A stretch of 64,000 nucleotides of DNA from NCBI RefSeq assembly GCF_038396675.1, contig NC_088931.1, positions 12,846,001 to 12,910,000 on the forward strand, given 5' to 3'. Positions within the stretch are counted from its first letter, which is position 1, and every line of letters begins with the position of its first letter. The notes below the pieces were generated by a model. It had not been told where the DNA came from. It ran no database searches and saw only the letters and a list, made by a program, of their open reading frames with translations. The stretch is from Hydra vulgaris. Lineage: Eukaryota > Cnidaria > Hydrozoa > Anthoathecata > Hydridae. Below are positions 1 to 14,650 of the stretch, in pieces. The position numbers and the translations under genes were made by a program.

Positions 1-88
1 ATGTTTACAAATTTTTACTTTTCAATATGTCTATGCATATCCTGGCAATTAAAGTATTTATTTTTAATTACAACTTTGAAATCATTAG

Positions 89-222
89 TTACATATTCAG
101 CAACTACTATGACTAGTAAGTTTAAAAAACTATTTGCAAACATGTACACTCCTTTCTTATCAGTTGGAAATTTTTATAAAAACTTTTTTTATCTTTAGTT
201 CCATGTGCACAACTTTCTGCTG
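89..222 (+). other. Candidate tiny exons (27 and 24 nt) of an unidentified host gene
   Basis: Two short blocks lie between plausible splice signals: 89-115 (after a TTAG acceptor, before GTAAGT-like donor) and 199-222 (after TATCTTTAG, before GTAAAT). Their lengths are multiples of three. If both are read in phase 1 they give Thr/Ser-rich peptides with no stop: VTYSATTMT and (I/V)PCAQLSA. A third block of exactly 24 nt follows at 1,900-1,923. Strings of symmetric microexons that encode short Ser/Thr-rich segments would suit an extracellular stalk, but I do not recognise the gene. For the first block another acceptor at position 100 would give only 15 nt. No transcript evidence is available. 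Confidence 0.3.
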
Positions 223-275
223 GTAAATTTATGATTTAGAAAAGTTTCTGAAAGATTATTGAATTTATGTTTCTA

Positions 276-1564
276 TCAGGTAACCAAAAAAGTTCGTGCG
301 GTTTTTCCGTATATAATAAAAACACACAAAACGACAAAAGTAAGTACATTTATTCATCAAAATAGTCACCATTAGCATCTAAAACCTTTTCCGAACGTAA
401 AGCAAGCTTATTTATTCCACTTTTAAAAAACTCTCGGTCCTTTGAGTCTATAAAAGCTTTCAACTCCATTTCAACCGCGTCCTGGTCTCGGAACTGCTGT
501 CCTTTTAAATGATTTCCCAGGGAAAGGAAAAAATGGAAATCAGGAGGGGAGAGGTCTGGCGAGTATGGTGGATGAGGCAAACTCTCCCAACCAAGGCTTT
601 GGAGCTTGTCCTGAGTCACGTGAGCGGTGTGCGGTCTCGCGTTGTCGTGGAGAAGCAGAACTCCTCTCCTGTGCACCAGTGCAGGCTGCTTTACAAGCAA
701 CAGGTCGTGAACTCGTTGCAGCTGTGCTGAGTAGACCAGTCCAGTAATGGTTTGGCGTGTTGGGAGCAGCTCGTAATGCACCACACCAGCTGTAGTCCAC
801 CAAATGCAGAGCAAAACCTTCCGCTCGTGGAGATTGGGCTTGGGTGTCTTTGGGATGGGGTCATCGGGGGACAACCAATGGTAGCAACGCTTGGTATTGT
901 TGTACACAATCCATTTTTCGTCGCATGTCAATAAACGATCAGGAAAAGGCTCAACATTGTGGCGTGATAAAAGTGATGTGCAGATCGTAAGCCGTTGCTT
1001 CTTGTTGTCGATCGACAATTTGTGCGGAACCCACCGACTCAGCTTCCACGCTTTCCCAATCGCATGCAGATGCAGGCGGATGGTTTCAACACTCACAGCA
1101 AACCTCACTGCAAGTTCTTGGCAAGTTTGGCTGGAGTCAGACTCGACAGCGTCCTTCAGTTCATCCTCATCAACCAACAATGGGCGTCCAGAACGCGGCA
1201 GGTCTTCGATGGACTCATCTCCCGAAGAGAATCGCTGAAACCACTTCTGTGCTGTGCGTTCACTTACTGTACCTTCTCCAAATGCTGTGCAGATGTTTTT
1301 GGCCGCTTGTGTTGCATTCCTTCCAAGTTTGAACTCGTAAAGTAAGCAAGATCGAATAATCGTTGGTTGGGTTGCCATCCTTTTTTTACACAAAACCTTT
1401 CCTGTAAGCTCGTGACAAGCCTACGCTATATATGCAGCAACTGCGCGTGACACACGCGTTCTATTACGCAACAAAGCTACTTGCCTTGTGCGATGTGGGT
1501 GTTGTAAAAAATGCTAAAAACAATTCAATTACCAAAAACCGCACGAACTTTTTTGGTTACCTAA
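276..1564 (-). mobile_element. Complete mariner (DD34D) transposon, copy 1
   Basis: A 1,289-bp element is bounded by inverted repeats starting T(C/T)AGGTAACCAAAAAAG and continuing through GTTCGTGCGG, with a TA dinucleotide just outside each end (274-275 and 1565-1566), as expected for the TA duplication of Tc1/mariner elements. It holds one uninterrupted transposase gene on the minus strand. Size, ends and reading frame are all intact, so it could be a young or even active copy. A second, almost identical but broken copy lies at 15,941-16,890 in the opposite orientation. Confidence 0.9.
350..1393 (-). CDS. Mariner transposase, DD34D, intact
   Basis: This is a 347-residue mariner transposase, the enzyme that binds the element's inverted repeats and moves it by cut-and-paste. 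The N-terminal half (about residues 6-125) carries the paired helix-turn-helix region with the GRP linker (69-71) and the WVPHKL motif (121-126). The catalytic triad is complete: D158 in TCDEKW, D250 in LLHDNARPH and D285 in DLSPPDFHFF, with 34 residues between the last two, which defines the mariner DD34D class. The likely start is the second methionine (MATQPT, residue 6, at 1,378), which matches the family; the annotated frame begins five codons earlier. Closest in style to the SETMAR/Hsmar-like transposases. No stop or frameshift is seen. Confidence 0.92.
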   Translation of the reverse strand: MCKKRMATQPTIIRSCLLYEFKLGRNATQAAKNICTAFGEGTVSERTAQKWFQRFSSGDESIEDLPRSGRPLLVDEDELKDAVESDSSQTCQELAVRFAVSVETIRLHLHAIGKAWKLSRWVPHKLSIDNKKQRLTICTSLLSRHNVEPFPDRLLTCDEKWIVYNNTKRCYHWLSPDDPIPKTPKPNLHERKVLLCIWWTTAGVVHYELLPTRQTITGLVYSAQLQRVHDLLLVKQPALVHRRGVLLLHDNARPHTAHVTQDKLQSLGWESLPHPPYSPDLSPPDFHFFLSLGNHLKGQQFRDQDAVEMELKAFIDSKDREFFKSGINKLALRSEKVLDANGDYFDE

Positions 1565-1566
1565 TA

Positions 1567-3412
<1,846 letters not shown>

Positions 3413-4200
3413 GGTAGGCCACAGTCCCACAAATATTTTTCAAAGTATCAATTTTTCTAGTAGCAGTATAAAATATTGTTCCTTTTACTATAAAAATCAT
3501 TTTTGTTATGAAAGTGTTTATGTCGCTCATCTCTAAGTTCTGCCGATATTCATTTTAAGTTTCAGTTATATGAATAAATCCAAAACACAAAACTTCCATT
3601 ACTTCTGTTCCGTTTTTTAATTTGTTCGGCATAATATTTACTAATGACGGCATATTTCTATTGTATTTCATGTAAACAAACAATACACGCGACGCATTCT
3701 TAAAAATTATGTAAGCAACATTAAAAATAATGTAAGCAACATAATCTACTGCAGCATGCAGAAGTGTTTTATCTATTTTAACTAATTTGTTGTATTTTGA
3801 TTCGAATTATTCTTTTTTTCTAAATATTTTGCATAAGTAACAGCCGCTAAATTATAAAGTTTACGTACAAAAAGAAATGTAATTAAAATTCTTTTTTATA
3901 TAATTAAATACCATGAAATTTTACGATACTTAAAGATTTTTGATTTAAAATAAAATAACTTGTTATTTTCAAACAACATAGTTAGCTTAGATGTGTTTAA
4001 AGATAATTTAAAAAACAAGGTTAATAAAAAAAAACGAAGAAGCACGTATCATAACACTAATATATTTTTTAAAAAAGCAACTAAATTTATTAATTCTATA
4101 ATTATATTCATCTTTCCATTCGTTTTTAAGAAATGAAGATGTTTTACGTTTTATTATTTTTCTAGCAGTCATAAAATTTAATTCATTTTAACATTTTAAC

Positions 4201-6981
4201 ATGGCATCGCATACACAAAAAAGAAAAGAGAATTTGTCTGTAAAAAATAATTTGACTGAGTCAATTAAAAAGAAATACTCAAAAGTATTGAAATCGACAA
4301 ATGAAATATGGTTGGTTGGATATCCGCTGGCAGATATTAATACCAGTTCTCTGCCTACTACTAGAGATGTCTACAGATTTTTTAGGTTTATACTACTTAA
4401 AGATTTTTATAACTTAAATTTTTTATTTCCAAAAATAACTTTATTTTTCAATTTGAAAATAAACTTAAATTCATCTTCTGTTTTGCTTGTTAAGGTATCA
4501 ATTAAAAATGATGAACAATTGGATTCAAGTGTTTTCTAAATGTACAATAGAATTAGGTACTAAAAGCAATATTTCAAAATTAAAATTAGCTGCAAAATTA
4601 ACAATGAAAACCGTTAAAGTTTTTTGGGATAAAGCTGATATTCCTTGCAAGCAGGAAAAGTATATTATTGAAAGTATTATTAAGTTACATGATAAATGGA
4701 GAAGTCTTGCAAAGTCTAAACATGAATGTTTTTCAAGAAAAGATTTACTTATTCAAGGCTTTAGAAAAATAATGGATAATTTTTTTGATATTAGTTCTCC
4801 GAATTGGAAAGAATATGTTAAAAAAACCAGATCAAATTTAAATGCAGAAGAAGATATTCTCTGGTTTTCAACACTCAAAAGTGGAGTAAAAACCGGAGGA
4901 CTAGGTGGAAAAGATAATTTGTTAAAATTGAGTGTCAAAAGAAAAATAGAGAAGGAGGAAAAAGAAAAATTGAAAATCGATAAAGAAAAGAAAAGAAAAT
5001 TAAATGATAAAGAAATTGATTTCAGCGTTTATAAAAGTGATTGTGACTCAACTAAAGAATCATTTTTTGCTGCGTTTAGAGGTTCTATGTACTCAGATTC
5101 TCAGAGCTCTTCTAAAATTGATTATGAAGTAAATAATTTTGAATCTTCTACAGGTGTAATGGAAAATGTTGTATCAGATAATATCAATTTAATTTTGTCA
5201 AAAAAACTTTGTTTGTCATCCAATGATAAAAACAACTGCTGATAGATCTAAACTATCAAACGCACAGCTTATGATGAATGTTTCAGCAATCCTGCTTCTA
5301 GGTTACTTTTTGATTGATATTTAAATCACTAATCAGTTTCATGAGTTTTTTATTAGTGTGATTAGTTGATAAGAAAAATTATATTCTGTATTTTATAGGT
5401 GGGGTTAAAGCTAATGATGTACGTAAGCACGTAAGCATAATAGACAAATTATGGCAAGAAATATAATGGCAGAATTAAAAAAAAAAGTTAGATTAGATTA
5501 TTTAACTCTTCACTGGGATGGGAAACTTATGAAGCAAGTATCTGGTAAAAAGTTTGACTATTTAACTGTTTTAGTAAGTGGTTTTCCAAACTGCGAGGAA
5601 GGTAAAATTTTATCTATTAAACCTATTCAGTCAGGCACAGGTCATTCTATATGTAAAGGAATCATAGAAGATTTAGAAAAATGGGATCTTAAAGATAATA
5701 TTGTTGCCCAAGTTTTCGATACAACGGCTTGTAATACTGGAGTAAGAAACGGAGCGGCAACTCTTCTTGAAGAATGCAAATCTATAAAAACGCTTCTCTG
5801 GCTTGCATGTCGTCATCATGTTTTAGAATTAATCCTAGGGTCGTTTTGGAAAGCTTTATTTCAAAAAGAGACATCATCTGATGATAATATAGAGTTTAAT
5901 AATTTTCAAAAAGAATGGCTTCACTCTAAAAAAATTCCCCTCAAACTTTCAAATAAATCCCTTGATCTTGAAAATTCATTCTTAAAAAAAAAAGCAAATG
6001 AAACTCGCAATTTCTTAGAGAAAGTATTGCACTCTAAGCATCACCCAAGAGACGATTACAAAGAGGCTGCAGAACTAGCAATTTTTCTATTAGGTGGAGA
6101 AGAGCCCAAGAAATGGAAAACATGTGGTGCTCACCATCATGCAAGATGGATGGCGCATTTGCTGTATGCACCAAAGATGTTAATATTTAAAAAAGATTAA
6201 CCCGAATTTGATTTAAAAAACCTTTAAATCTTTTTGACTTTTAGCTCAGCCATTTACATTAAAGCTTGGTTAGAAGCGTCAAAGGCTTGCAATGCACCAA
6301 TTAATGATATAGAATTATTTAATGATCTAGAAGCACTTAAAGGTATACCAAACTTCGGTGGACCTGCTGAAAAAGCCCAATATGTCTTAAGCAGACACTC
6401 TTGGTATCTAACCGAGCAGGTGTCTGTATTAAGTTTATTTTCAAATAAATTTTCTCTAAATGATAAAGATAAAATTGCAAAAAAAATGCTAGAATACGGA
6501 AAACCACTTGGTATCAATTGCGGTAAACCAACTCTTCCAGTGATTAGAAAAAATTCCGATATTTTATCTTATATTGGGAACAAGTCTTGGTTGATTTTTC
6601 ATAATTTAAAAGATGATGGAAAATGGCTTAAAATTCCTTCTTCAGAATGGGACGACAATGCCTATTATTTGAAAATGAAGCTGTTTATGAAAACTCTAAA
6701 AGTGACTAATGACGCAGCCGAGAGAGGAATTAAGTTGTGTTCTGATTATCTCCAAATACTTACAAAGGTAAACCGTGAAATTAGTTGAGAACAAATTATG
6801 AATAAAAATCTAAACAATCATACAAATCTACTTTTAGAATAAATTATAGATAAATAATATTTCTTATCTTTAGGACGAGGCTGTACGAAACGAAGTTTTT
6901 AACGTGGTTGAAAATCACAGAAAAGTTGTAGGCAATTTTAATAAGAAGCAATTATTCGTTGATTTAGCTGAGTATAAATAA
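4201..6981 (+). pseudogene. Spliced transposase of the HWDGK/CRHH family, disabled
   Basis: Exon 1 (4,201-4,385) joins at an in-phase GT/AG intron to exon 2 (from 4,495), encoding a Lys-rich N-terminal region with TTRDVYRFFRYQLK across the junction. The frame shifts near 5,220, where a second frame continues (TTADRSKLSNAQLMMN). The core from 5,451 has TLHWDGK, QVFDTTACNTG, WLACRHHVLEL and HHARWM, in that order; the Asp in HWDGK and in FDTT are probable metal-binding residues of an RNase H-like fold (inference). Two in-frame TAA codons (6,198-6,200 and about 6,225) break it. A last intron (6,768-6,873, GT/AG) joins to a 35-residue tail that ends at 6,981. The breaks make it a pseudogene unless one of them is spliced out. 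Confidence 0.75.
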
Positions 6982-7629
6982 TAACTACTTTTTCATTAGC
7001 TTTTCTGTTTTTAATTAGACCCCAAAAAAATTCCAAATAAAATAACTCTTCTGTAATCCAGGCAATATATGATTTAAAAAGGGGTTATAAAAGAAGTTGT
7101 TACTTGTATTGTGGTAAACCCTCCCCATATGGGGGAGGGGTGTTGAAAGTGTCACCAAATATCACATGGAAAGGGTGGTTAGCTACAATGTGACGTGAAA
7201 AAAACCTTTTAATTACAATTCTTATTATAGCGGAATCAGTAAATTTTTAGCAAAAAATTACTTAGAGATATATCTTTTTTAACAATAATAGCACTGCGCA
7301 TAAAAGAGGGGGCGGGGGAGGAGTTGATAAACAAGTAACACAAAATTATACATGGGGGAAGTCCAAAAAGGTTCAAAAACGTGTTGCCTATTAAATGAAC
7401 AGCCTCAAATAACAAATATTTTCTATAGATATAAAAATTTTAATCTTTTTTCACTTTCCTACAAAATCCTTATTTTGACATATTTTAGACTAAAAATGAA
7501 AATAATCAAATCAAATTCGGCAGCGCTCAATGATATTTTTTTCCAAATTTTTTTTTATAGTTTGTATTCATATGTGAAAAGGATCAGGTTTTTTTGCAGA
7601 CATGTTAAATTTTCAAAATTTTTTGTTTT
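6982..7629. other. 3' non-coding part of the 4.2-kb transposon
   Basis: No credible gene. It contains a GC-rich palindromic patch near 7,120-7,140 (CCTCCCCATATGGGGGAGG) and an AT-rich tail leading to the terminal repeat. The open frame at 7,352-7,642 is low-complexity and has no support. Confidence 0.5.
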
Positions 7630-7644
7630 TGGCCTACCCTAACA

Positions 7645-7691
<47 letters not shown>

Positions 7692-7741
7692 CATTTTCGC
7701 TTCCAACAAGGCTGCAAGCAGCCACTAATTAAAGTTGGAAG

Positions 7742-10729
7742 TTACTGTAAGAGAAAAGATGAAGATTGTAGAGCAAGATAACGATTGACGGACGATTTAA
7801 AAGATTGCAAATTATATGAATCAGGAAAGCAAGATGAAGGAAGCGAATTCCAAAGAACTGATGTTCGAGGAAAAAAACTAGACGAATAAGCGTTTTTGGA
7901 GCACTTAGGAACAGTCACAGAAAAAGGATGACACTTAATTGAATGACGAGTAACACGAGAATGAATTTTAGTAGATGGCACAAGAGACGCTAGCTCTTTA
8001 GAGCAGTGCCCATTATAGTATTTGTAGAAAAGAGAAAGAGAAGCAACATTACGACGATGTGATAATGGTTGGAGGTTGGCTGCAAGAGCAGGTCCAACTA
8101 TGTTTACAATGCGTTTTTGCACCTTGTCTAAAAGAGAAAGGGCATCATTAGAAGATCCGCCCCAGATATGGCAACAGTATTCCATACAAGGCAGGATTTG
8201 GGATTTATAGAGATAGAGAATAGAATCCAGAGTAAGAAAGTGGCGAGCTCGATAAAGAGATGCAACCTTAGCAAATGTTAATTTTGCAACCGATTTGATA
8301 TATGGTTTCCAAGAAAGATTCGAAGTAAGAGTTAATCCAAGAAGATGAAGAGTAGGTGACTCATCGAGTACATCACCGTTCATAAATATAGGAAGATCTA
8401 AATTATTGCGATAACGATTGGCTGAAAAAAATTGAGTTTTATCTGAATTAAAGTTCACCAGCCACTGTGAGCCCCATGCTGTAGCAGAAGTGAGATCCTT
8501 TTCAAGCTCAAATGCCCCCTCCAAGCAATCAGAAGGTGTTGGTTTCTTATCACGACAAGAATAAATGGTTGTATCATCAGCAAACAATGCCACCTTAGAT
8601 GTGAGAATATCTGGAAGATCGTTAATGTAAATTAAAAAAAGTATAGGGCCAAGGATAGAACCTTGAGGAACCCCTGAAGTTACAGAATAAGAAGAAGAGT
8701 GTTGTCCATCGAGGACAACTTTTATGCTACGATTGGAAAGGAAAGATTCAATGATCTTAAAGATGTTGCCGGATACACCATAAGAAGAAAGCTTATGGAG
8801 AAGACCAGCATGCCAAACTTTATCAAACGCTTTTGAAATGTCAAGAGCGATGGCCTTAACCTCTCCACCTTCATCTAATGCATGATAAAACCTGTCAGTT
8901 ATTACTGTTAGCAAATCAGCTGTAAAACGAGAAGATCGAAATCCATATTGATGGTCAGAGAGTAAGTTATTAGATTCAAGATGAGAAATTAAGTGTTTGT
9001 TAATTAAAGATTCAAAAACCTTGCTTATGATAGGAAGAAGACTTATGGGACGGTAGTCAGACAAATCAGATCGCTCCCCAGAATTTTTGAAGATAGGGAT
9101 AACAGATGCGGCTTTCCAGCAGGCTGGAAAACAAGACTCTGATAAGCACTTGTTGAATAGTTTTGAGAGTATAGACGACAGCTCTTGAGAACACTTCTGC
9201 AAGACAATAACAGGTATGTTGTCTGGGCCACAAGCTGTGGAAGAGTCTAGGCAGGAAATCACTTTAGATACAGATGCTGGAGTGATATGAATGTCAAGCA
9301 ATGGATCAACCTGCTTGTTAGCAATATCAGGTAGAACGCAATTAGTGGAATCAAGAGATGATATTGATGAAAAGTTTTTAGCAAACAGTTCGGCTTTGTC
9401 TTTAGGTGAGGTGACAAAGTCTGAACTGTACAAGAGAGGTGGAATTATAGATTTGCCCTTATTATTGATATTATTAAAGATTCTCCAGAAGTCACAAGAG
9501 CCTAATTTTTGAGATGAGATACGTGATTTCATGACCTGAGAATAGCGGGTTTTGGCGTTAGACAAAACCTTTTTACAATTGTTTCTAGCAGTAATAAACA
9601 GACGTCTGTTTTCTGGAGAATTGTTTTGCTGATAAATATGGAAGTAACGGTTTCGATTGGCAATCGCAGCAGCACAGTGTGAGGAAAACCATGGAGGAGA
9701 GTGAGGTTTGACTTGGAATTGTCGAGAGGGAATAAAAGATTCCATGCCTGCCTGAATCCACGAAGTTATGTAAGAAGCACATTTGTCGACAGGAAGTTGA
9801 AAGATTTCAACCCAAGGGCCATCACGAAGAAAATCACGGAAACAATCCCAGTCAGCTTTACTGTAGTTGTAAGAGGTTCGATAATAGGGGGATTCAGGTG
9901 ATGAAGAAGAATGAGATATTAGTTTTAGAGAGATCAAACTGTGATCAGAAGCACCTAAGGGTGAATGTGGAGAAACTGAGCACTGACTAGGATCAGAAAC
10001 AAGACATAAGTCAAGTAGAGAAGGTAAATGATTAGGGTTGTCAGGAAAGCGAGTTGGAAAGTTGACTATTTGAGTTAGGGATTGAGAAAGGCAAAAGTTT
10101 TGGGCTTTAATGCCTGCAGAGTCACTGACACTAGAGCCAAGCCATTCAGAGTGGTGAGCATTAAAGTCACCGACAACAACTATATTAGCTGATGGATAAA
10201 GAGAGAGGGCTTGGTCAATATGATCGGAAATAACATCAAAAAGAGTGCAGTCTTGAGATGAAGGAGAGCGATATAGAACAAAGAGAAAGGCAATAGAGTG
10301 AAGTGGTGCTAAACGAAAGCACATGAAAGAATAGTCTGTGGATTCAAACCTAGTTTCACGACAAACAGGTGAATTCTTACGAATGTAAATGCCCAGGCCA
10401 AGCATGTGACTATTGGAGTCTATACGAATCAGAGGAAGATAACCATCAACACTAAGATCACAAGATGAGACAGCCGAACTCAAATTAGTCTCACAAAGAG
10501 CAAGTAGGTCTGGTGAACATTGCAAGAGATAAGACTCAACAGAAGAAAAGTTACTTCGAAGACCACGAATATTAGTGAATGATAGGTTTAGAGAACTTGG
10601 TGATGATGATGGTTTTTTGTGTTTTATAGTTTTTGGTACTTTATTCATTTTTAAATTAGATTGAAGAACTTGACTCAAAGCATAGATAGTACTCAGGACA
10701 CCGTTTAATAGCCCAAGCAATTGCCTCAT
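7742..10729 (-). CDS. LINE endonuclease/reverse transcriptase polyprotein, intact
   Basis: A 995-residue protein with an apurinic-type endonuclease followed by a reverse transcriptase, as in the CR1/jockey-like group. Endonuclease motifs: NIRGLRSN (53-60), the metal-binding Glu in LCETNL (E80), VLYRSPSS (151-158), VVGDFNAHHSEW (185-196) and the C-terminal SDH triad (261-263). Reverse transcriptase motifs: SDYRPISLLP (557-566), HQYGFR (593-598), ALDISKAFDKVW with catalytic D630, SGVPQGSILGP (685-695) and the FADD box (716-719). A C-terminal region after about 850 resembles the tail usual in this group. The enzyme nicks target DNA and primes cDNA synthesis there. The frame has no stop. The exact start is uncertain: a downstream Met at residue 28 is also possible. 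Confidence 0.92.
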   Translation of the reverse strand: MRQLLGLLNGVLSTIYALSQVLQSNLKMNKVPKTIKHKKPSSSPSSLNLSFTNIRGLRSNFSSVESYLLQCSPDLLALCETNLSSAVSSCDLSVDGYLPLIRIDSNSHMLGLGIYIRKNSPVCRETRFESTDYSFMCFRLAPLHSIAFLFVLYRSPSSQDCTLFDVISDHIDQALSLYPSANIVVVGDFNAHHSEWLGSSVSDSAGIKAQNFCLSQSLTQIVNFPTRFPDNPNHLPSLLDLCLVSDPSQCSVSPHSPLGASDHSLISLKLISHSSSSPESPYYRTSYNYSKADWDCFRDFLRDGPWVEIFQLPVDKCASYITSWIQAGMESFIPSRQFQVKPHSPPWFSSHCAAAIANRNRYFHIYQQNNSPENRRLFITARNNCKKVLSNAKTRYSQVMKSRISSQKLGSCDFWRIFNNINNKGKSIIPPLLYSSDFVTSPKDKAELFAKNFSSISSLDSTNCVLPDIANKQVDPLLDIHITPASVSKVISCLDSSTACGPDNIPVIVLQKCSQELSSILSKLFNKCLSESCFPACWKAASVIPIFKNSGERSDLSDYRPISLLPIISKVFESLINKHLISHLESNNLLSDHQYGFRSSRFTADLLTVITDRFYHALDEGGEVKAIALDISKAFDKVWHAGLLHKLSSYGVSGNIFKIIESFLSNRSIKVVLDGQHSSSYSVTSGVPQGSILGPILFLIYINDLPDILTSKVALFADDTTIYSCRDKKPTPSDCLEGAFELEKDLTSATAWGSQWLVNFNSDKTQFFSANRYRNNLDLPIFMNGDVLDESPTLHLLGLTLTSNLSWKPYIKSVAKLTFAKVASLYRARHFLTLDSILYLYKSQILPCMEYCCHIWGGSSNDALSLLDKVQKRIVNIVGPALAANLQPLSHRRNVASLSLFYKYYNGHCSKELASLVPSTKIHSRVTRHSIKCHPFSVTVPKCSKNAYSSSFFPRTSVLWNSLPSSCFPDSYNLQSFKSSVNRYLALQSSSFLLQ

Positions 10730-11574
<845 letters not shown>

Positions 11575-12004
11575 ACATTCCTTGATAAACAAAGATAACG
11601 TTCAAACTTCAAATTAGATATGATCATAACTAATTTGATTCATATCTAATTTATATTATGAGTATGATATGAAATACTATGTGAAAACTTTATTTTCTTT
11701 CGCCATTTTATTTCTAAATTAAATATAAAATCTATATCTTATTTTATTATTTACTGAAAATTGTTTTAATAAAACAAATTCTTTTAAATCTATAATTTTT
11801 TTAATTATATTTTTACTATAAAATATCTAGGTTTATAATATCAATTTATGACATAAGTCAAATATTGCTAATATATGTAAAAAAATATATATTTAAATAG
11901 CACAGGTCAACAATAAAAATTTTTTTTTCTGGTGCCTAGCAAACAATTTGTTTTTTGTATAGCATTTCTCATTTTGATTTCAAATATGCAACTCTTTTTT
12001 TACC

Positions 12005-12422
12005 ATCACGTCAAGTTGTAAAGATATTTAGGTTCAAATCTTAAGTATTTAGGGTAAAGTCCCTAATATTGTCGAAAAAAAAGTTATTCAAAAGTATGTC
12101 AACCTGGGTCTCAAAAGAAGCGTATTTTCATAGAGATTTTAGAAAACATAAATATTTTTCCTTAAAATTTATTGACAAAAAAATTATGTGAAAAAATGCT
12201 AAAGACTCTTAAAAAAATTTCGACAGAATGTTATTCAGCAATAATACAAAAAATACTTATTTTCATTACAAATAAGTAACATTTTTAAAATCTCTATGAA
12301 AATACGCTTCTTTTGGGACCCAGGTTGACATACTTTTGGATAACTTTTTTTTCGACAATATTAGGGACTTTACTCTAAATTCTTAAGATTTGAACCTAAA
12401 TATCTTTACAACTTGACGTGAT
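12005..12422. mobile_element. MITE with long inverted repeats
   Basis: The sequence starting ATCACGTCAAGTTGTAAAG at 12,005 returns in reverse complement and ends GACGTGAT at 12,422. The arms are about 140 bp each (to about 12,148 and from about 12,285) with only a few mismatches, around an AT-rich loop. No coding capacity is present. The layout is that of a fold-back, non-autonomous DNA transposon. The target duplication is not clear: TA-rich DNA lies on the right. Position 11,571-12,004 to its left holds nothing I can identify. Confidence 0.8.
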
Positions 12423-12599
12423 ATATATACATGGGATTTTTTACAAGGGAGGGGGGGTGAGGGCAAAACAAAATTAAACAGTGATATTTCAAAAACTGTA
12501 TAAATGCATTAATTAATCAAGTCATTTTATTAGACCAGCGACAACAGAAAATTAAAGAAAATGTGAAAATATAAACACAAGAATTAAATCATTATCATT

Positions 12600-14650
12600 C
12601 AGTAAATAGAAATTGTAGTCGTCGGCGTTCACTGCCAAACTTATTTACAATTTGTTCCATAAATTCAGATTATCTGGAACGTATTTTTTCACGATGCACG
12701 CTCAGAGTGCAAAGCCCAGACAAACGCTCATTGAACATGGTTAATCGTAGCTAAGTCTTCACGCGCCGCAGTGTACTAAATGATCTTTCTACAGTACATG
12801 TTGTTAGTGGCAGTGTTATTAAAATGAGCAAAGCTTCACGAACTGCAGGTTAGAACACAGTCCTTGGTAGTAAATCTGTGAATTCGTTTAATGTGTTTTG
12901 AAAAGATTGAATGGCCCAAAAATCAACCCAAATTACACTATCGAGTTCAAAGTAATCAATTTTGTATACGTCATTGACAGTTGACATTTTCTCAATGATT
13001 TTTTCACGAGTTAAAGTTCTCACCTTTGCAGGGTGAAGAAAACGAAGGTTAAATTGAGCAATTTTATCTTCTGAGAACCGCGTTTGAAGCGAATCGATTA
13101 ATTAATCGAAATAAGGGATATACATAGCCTGGCGAAAATATTCCTCGACATCTGTATCCGTTGCTCCACAATTGTTTCGGTATAACTGCCTTGAACATTG
13201 CCTTGGTGGTGTTAGTTGAATGTTTAACTTTCCAGACATTACTCTCTTGTAGATATCTGCACTGAAATACATATCTGCCTTATTACGGTGTAGATTTATA
13301 ACCAAGAGCAATTCGTGAATGTGTCTCTGTACTTGTATAAGGTCTAGTTGAATAGCTTGAAGTACTTGAGTACAGGGCTCCAGGAAAGCTGATTAAAATG
13401 AAATGATAATTATTTCAAATAAAAAAGCTGTTGAGCTGGATGCTAACAACAACTGATGTGCCACATCCAACTTGGTAAATATTTGGTCAAAATTATCACA
13501 AAACACTCGAATGCTCTTATACTTTGCAGTCCATCGAGTCTCACAGAGAAGAGGAACGTTGGGTACCATTGACCTTCTCCTAGGACTTTCACGGAAAAAC
13601 GCAATAATTGACTTGATAGTACCAATTGTATTGTGAATTTATGGAAGTGTACTCAGATCATTTACAACCAAGTTCAGTCTATGTGATGAGCGGTGAACAA
13701 AGCCACCTTTGGACATTTCATTCGATTCTTGATTGGACGCCGTTATCTTTTCCTGTCATGGTTGAGCAACCATCGTATCCCTGACCTAACAGACAATCTA
13801 AATTGAGACCTAATAATAAACACTTGCTTAATATGGCATCGGAAATTGAAGCTGCAGACATCGTTCAGTGGAACAAATCCAAGGAATTCTTCCCGAATCA
13901 TTTGCTCTTTTGTTGGGTAGACAAAGCGTATTCCAATGGATAATTGTTCTGTCCCTAAAATATTGGCTGTTTCATCAGCAAATACTGAGAATCCAATGGA
14001 GTTATTTGCAGCTGATACAATTTCATTTACCAGAATCTGTTCAGATATTTTGATCAATTCTTTTTCGGTTTGATGTGATTTATATTTTGCATTCTTTGCA
14101 GCAGGATTAAGGTGATTTTTTATAATCTTATCACCAGCCTCAATTCGAAAGTTTAATAGCTGATGTATATTTCCTTTACTTCCTTCCTACCCTCGGAGAG
14201 CAAAATCATTTGTTCCACATAACAAAATTGTTGAAAGGATAGAAAAGTGCTTCTGTCTGTTTGCTTCAACAATGCGTTTTATAGAATCATCAAGCTGACA
14301 TACAATTTCCTTGTTTGGATTTCTTCTCATTGCCATGAAGTTTTCAGCATCTTGTTGAGAACACATATGCCATGCATGCCATGACGATGACATGTGATTT
14401 CGAGCACATTTGTTGAAATCCTTATATTTTCTAAAGGCTGTCGTAATAAATGCGCCTTGAAAATCTCGATGTACTTTTTGTAGGAAAAGAATGCAATATA
14501 TACAAACGATACCTTTTAGTTTTGAAGAGTACGCCAGCCAAGGAGCATATTGAACCAAACATGCATGTCTAAACCGTCCCTTTCCGGCTTCATGTTCTAG
14601 CACATCTTATAGCCTCATGAAATCATAAGTTTCATGAGGCTTTATTGGTT
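12600..14650 (-). pseudogene. hAT-type transposase remnant, ZMYM1-like
   Basis: Broken pieces on the minus strand line up in order with a ZMYM1/TTF-type zinc finger hAT transposase. N-terminal part (14,603-14,187): FRHACLVQYAPWLAYSSKLKGIVCIYC-type region, split here by short frames, then TAFRKYKDFNKC. Middle (14,057-13,743): SVFADETANILGTEQLSIG, matching the family's DET...EQLS motif with the first catalytic Asp. C-terminus (about 12,810-12,750): TTCTVERSFSTLRRVK, the hAT dimerisation signature, with RLSGL and VHRE downstream. Several stops and frameshifts separate the pieces, so the gene is dead. No terminal repeats were recognised. A small fold-back at 14,611-14,641 lies at its N-terminal end. 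Confidence 0.75.
14611..14641. repeat. Short fold-back, 12-bp arms
   Basis: AGCCTCATGAAA is followed after 7 nt by its reverse complement. It sits beside the N-terminal part of the hAT remnant. Confidence 0.8.

Noticed and set aside
540..803. Frames on either strand inside the mariner, for example 509-730 and 691-909
   Set aside because: They are shadows of the transposase gene in other frames; the same frames recur in the second mariner copy.
7352..7642. 96-residue frame at the end of the 4.2-kb element
   Set aside because: It runs into the terminal inverted repeat and has a Phe/Tyr/Lys-rich composition typical of AT-rich non-coding DNA.
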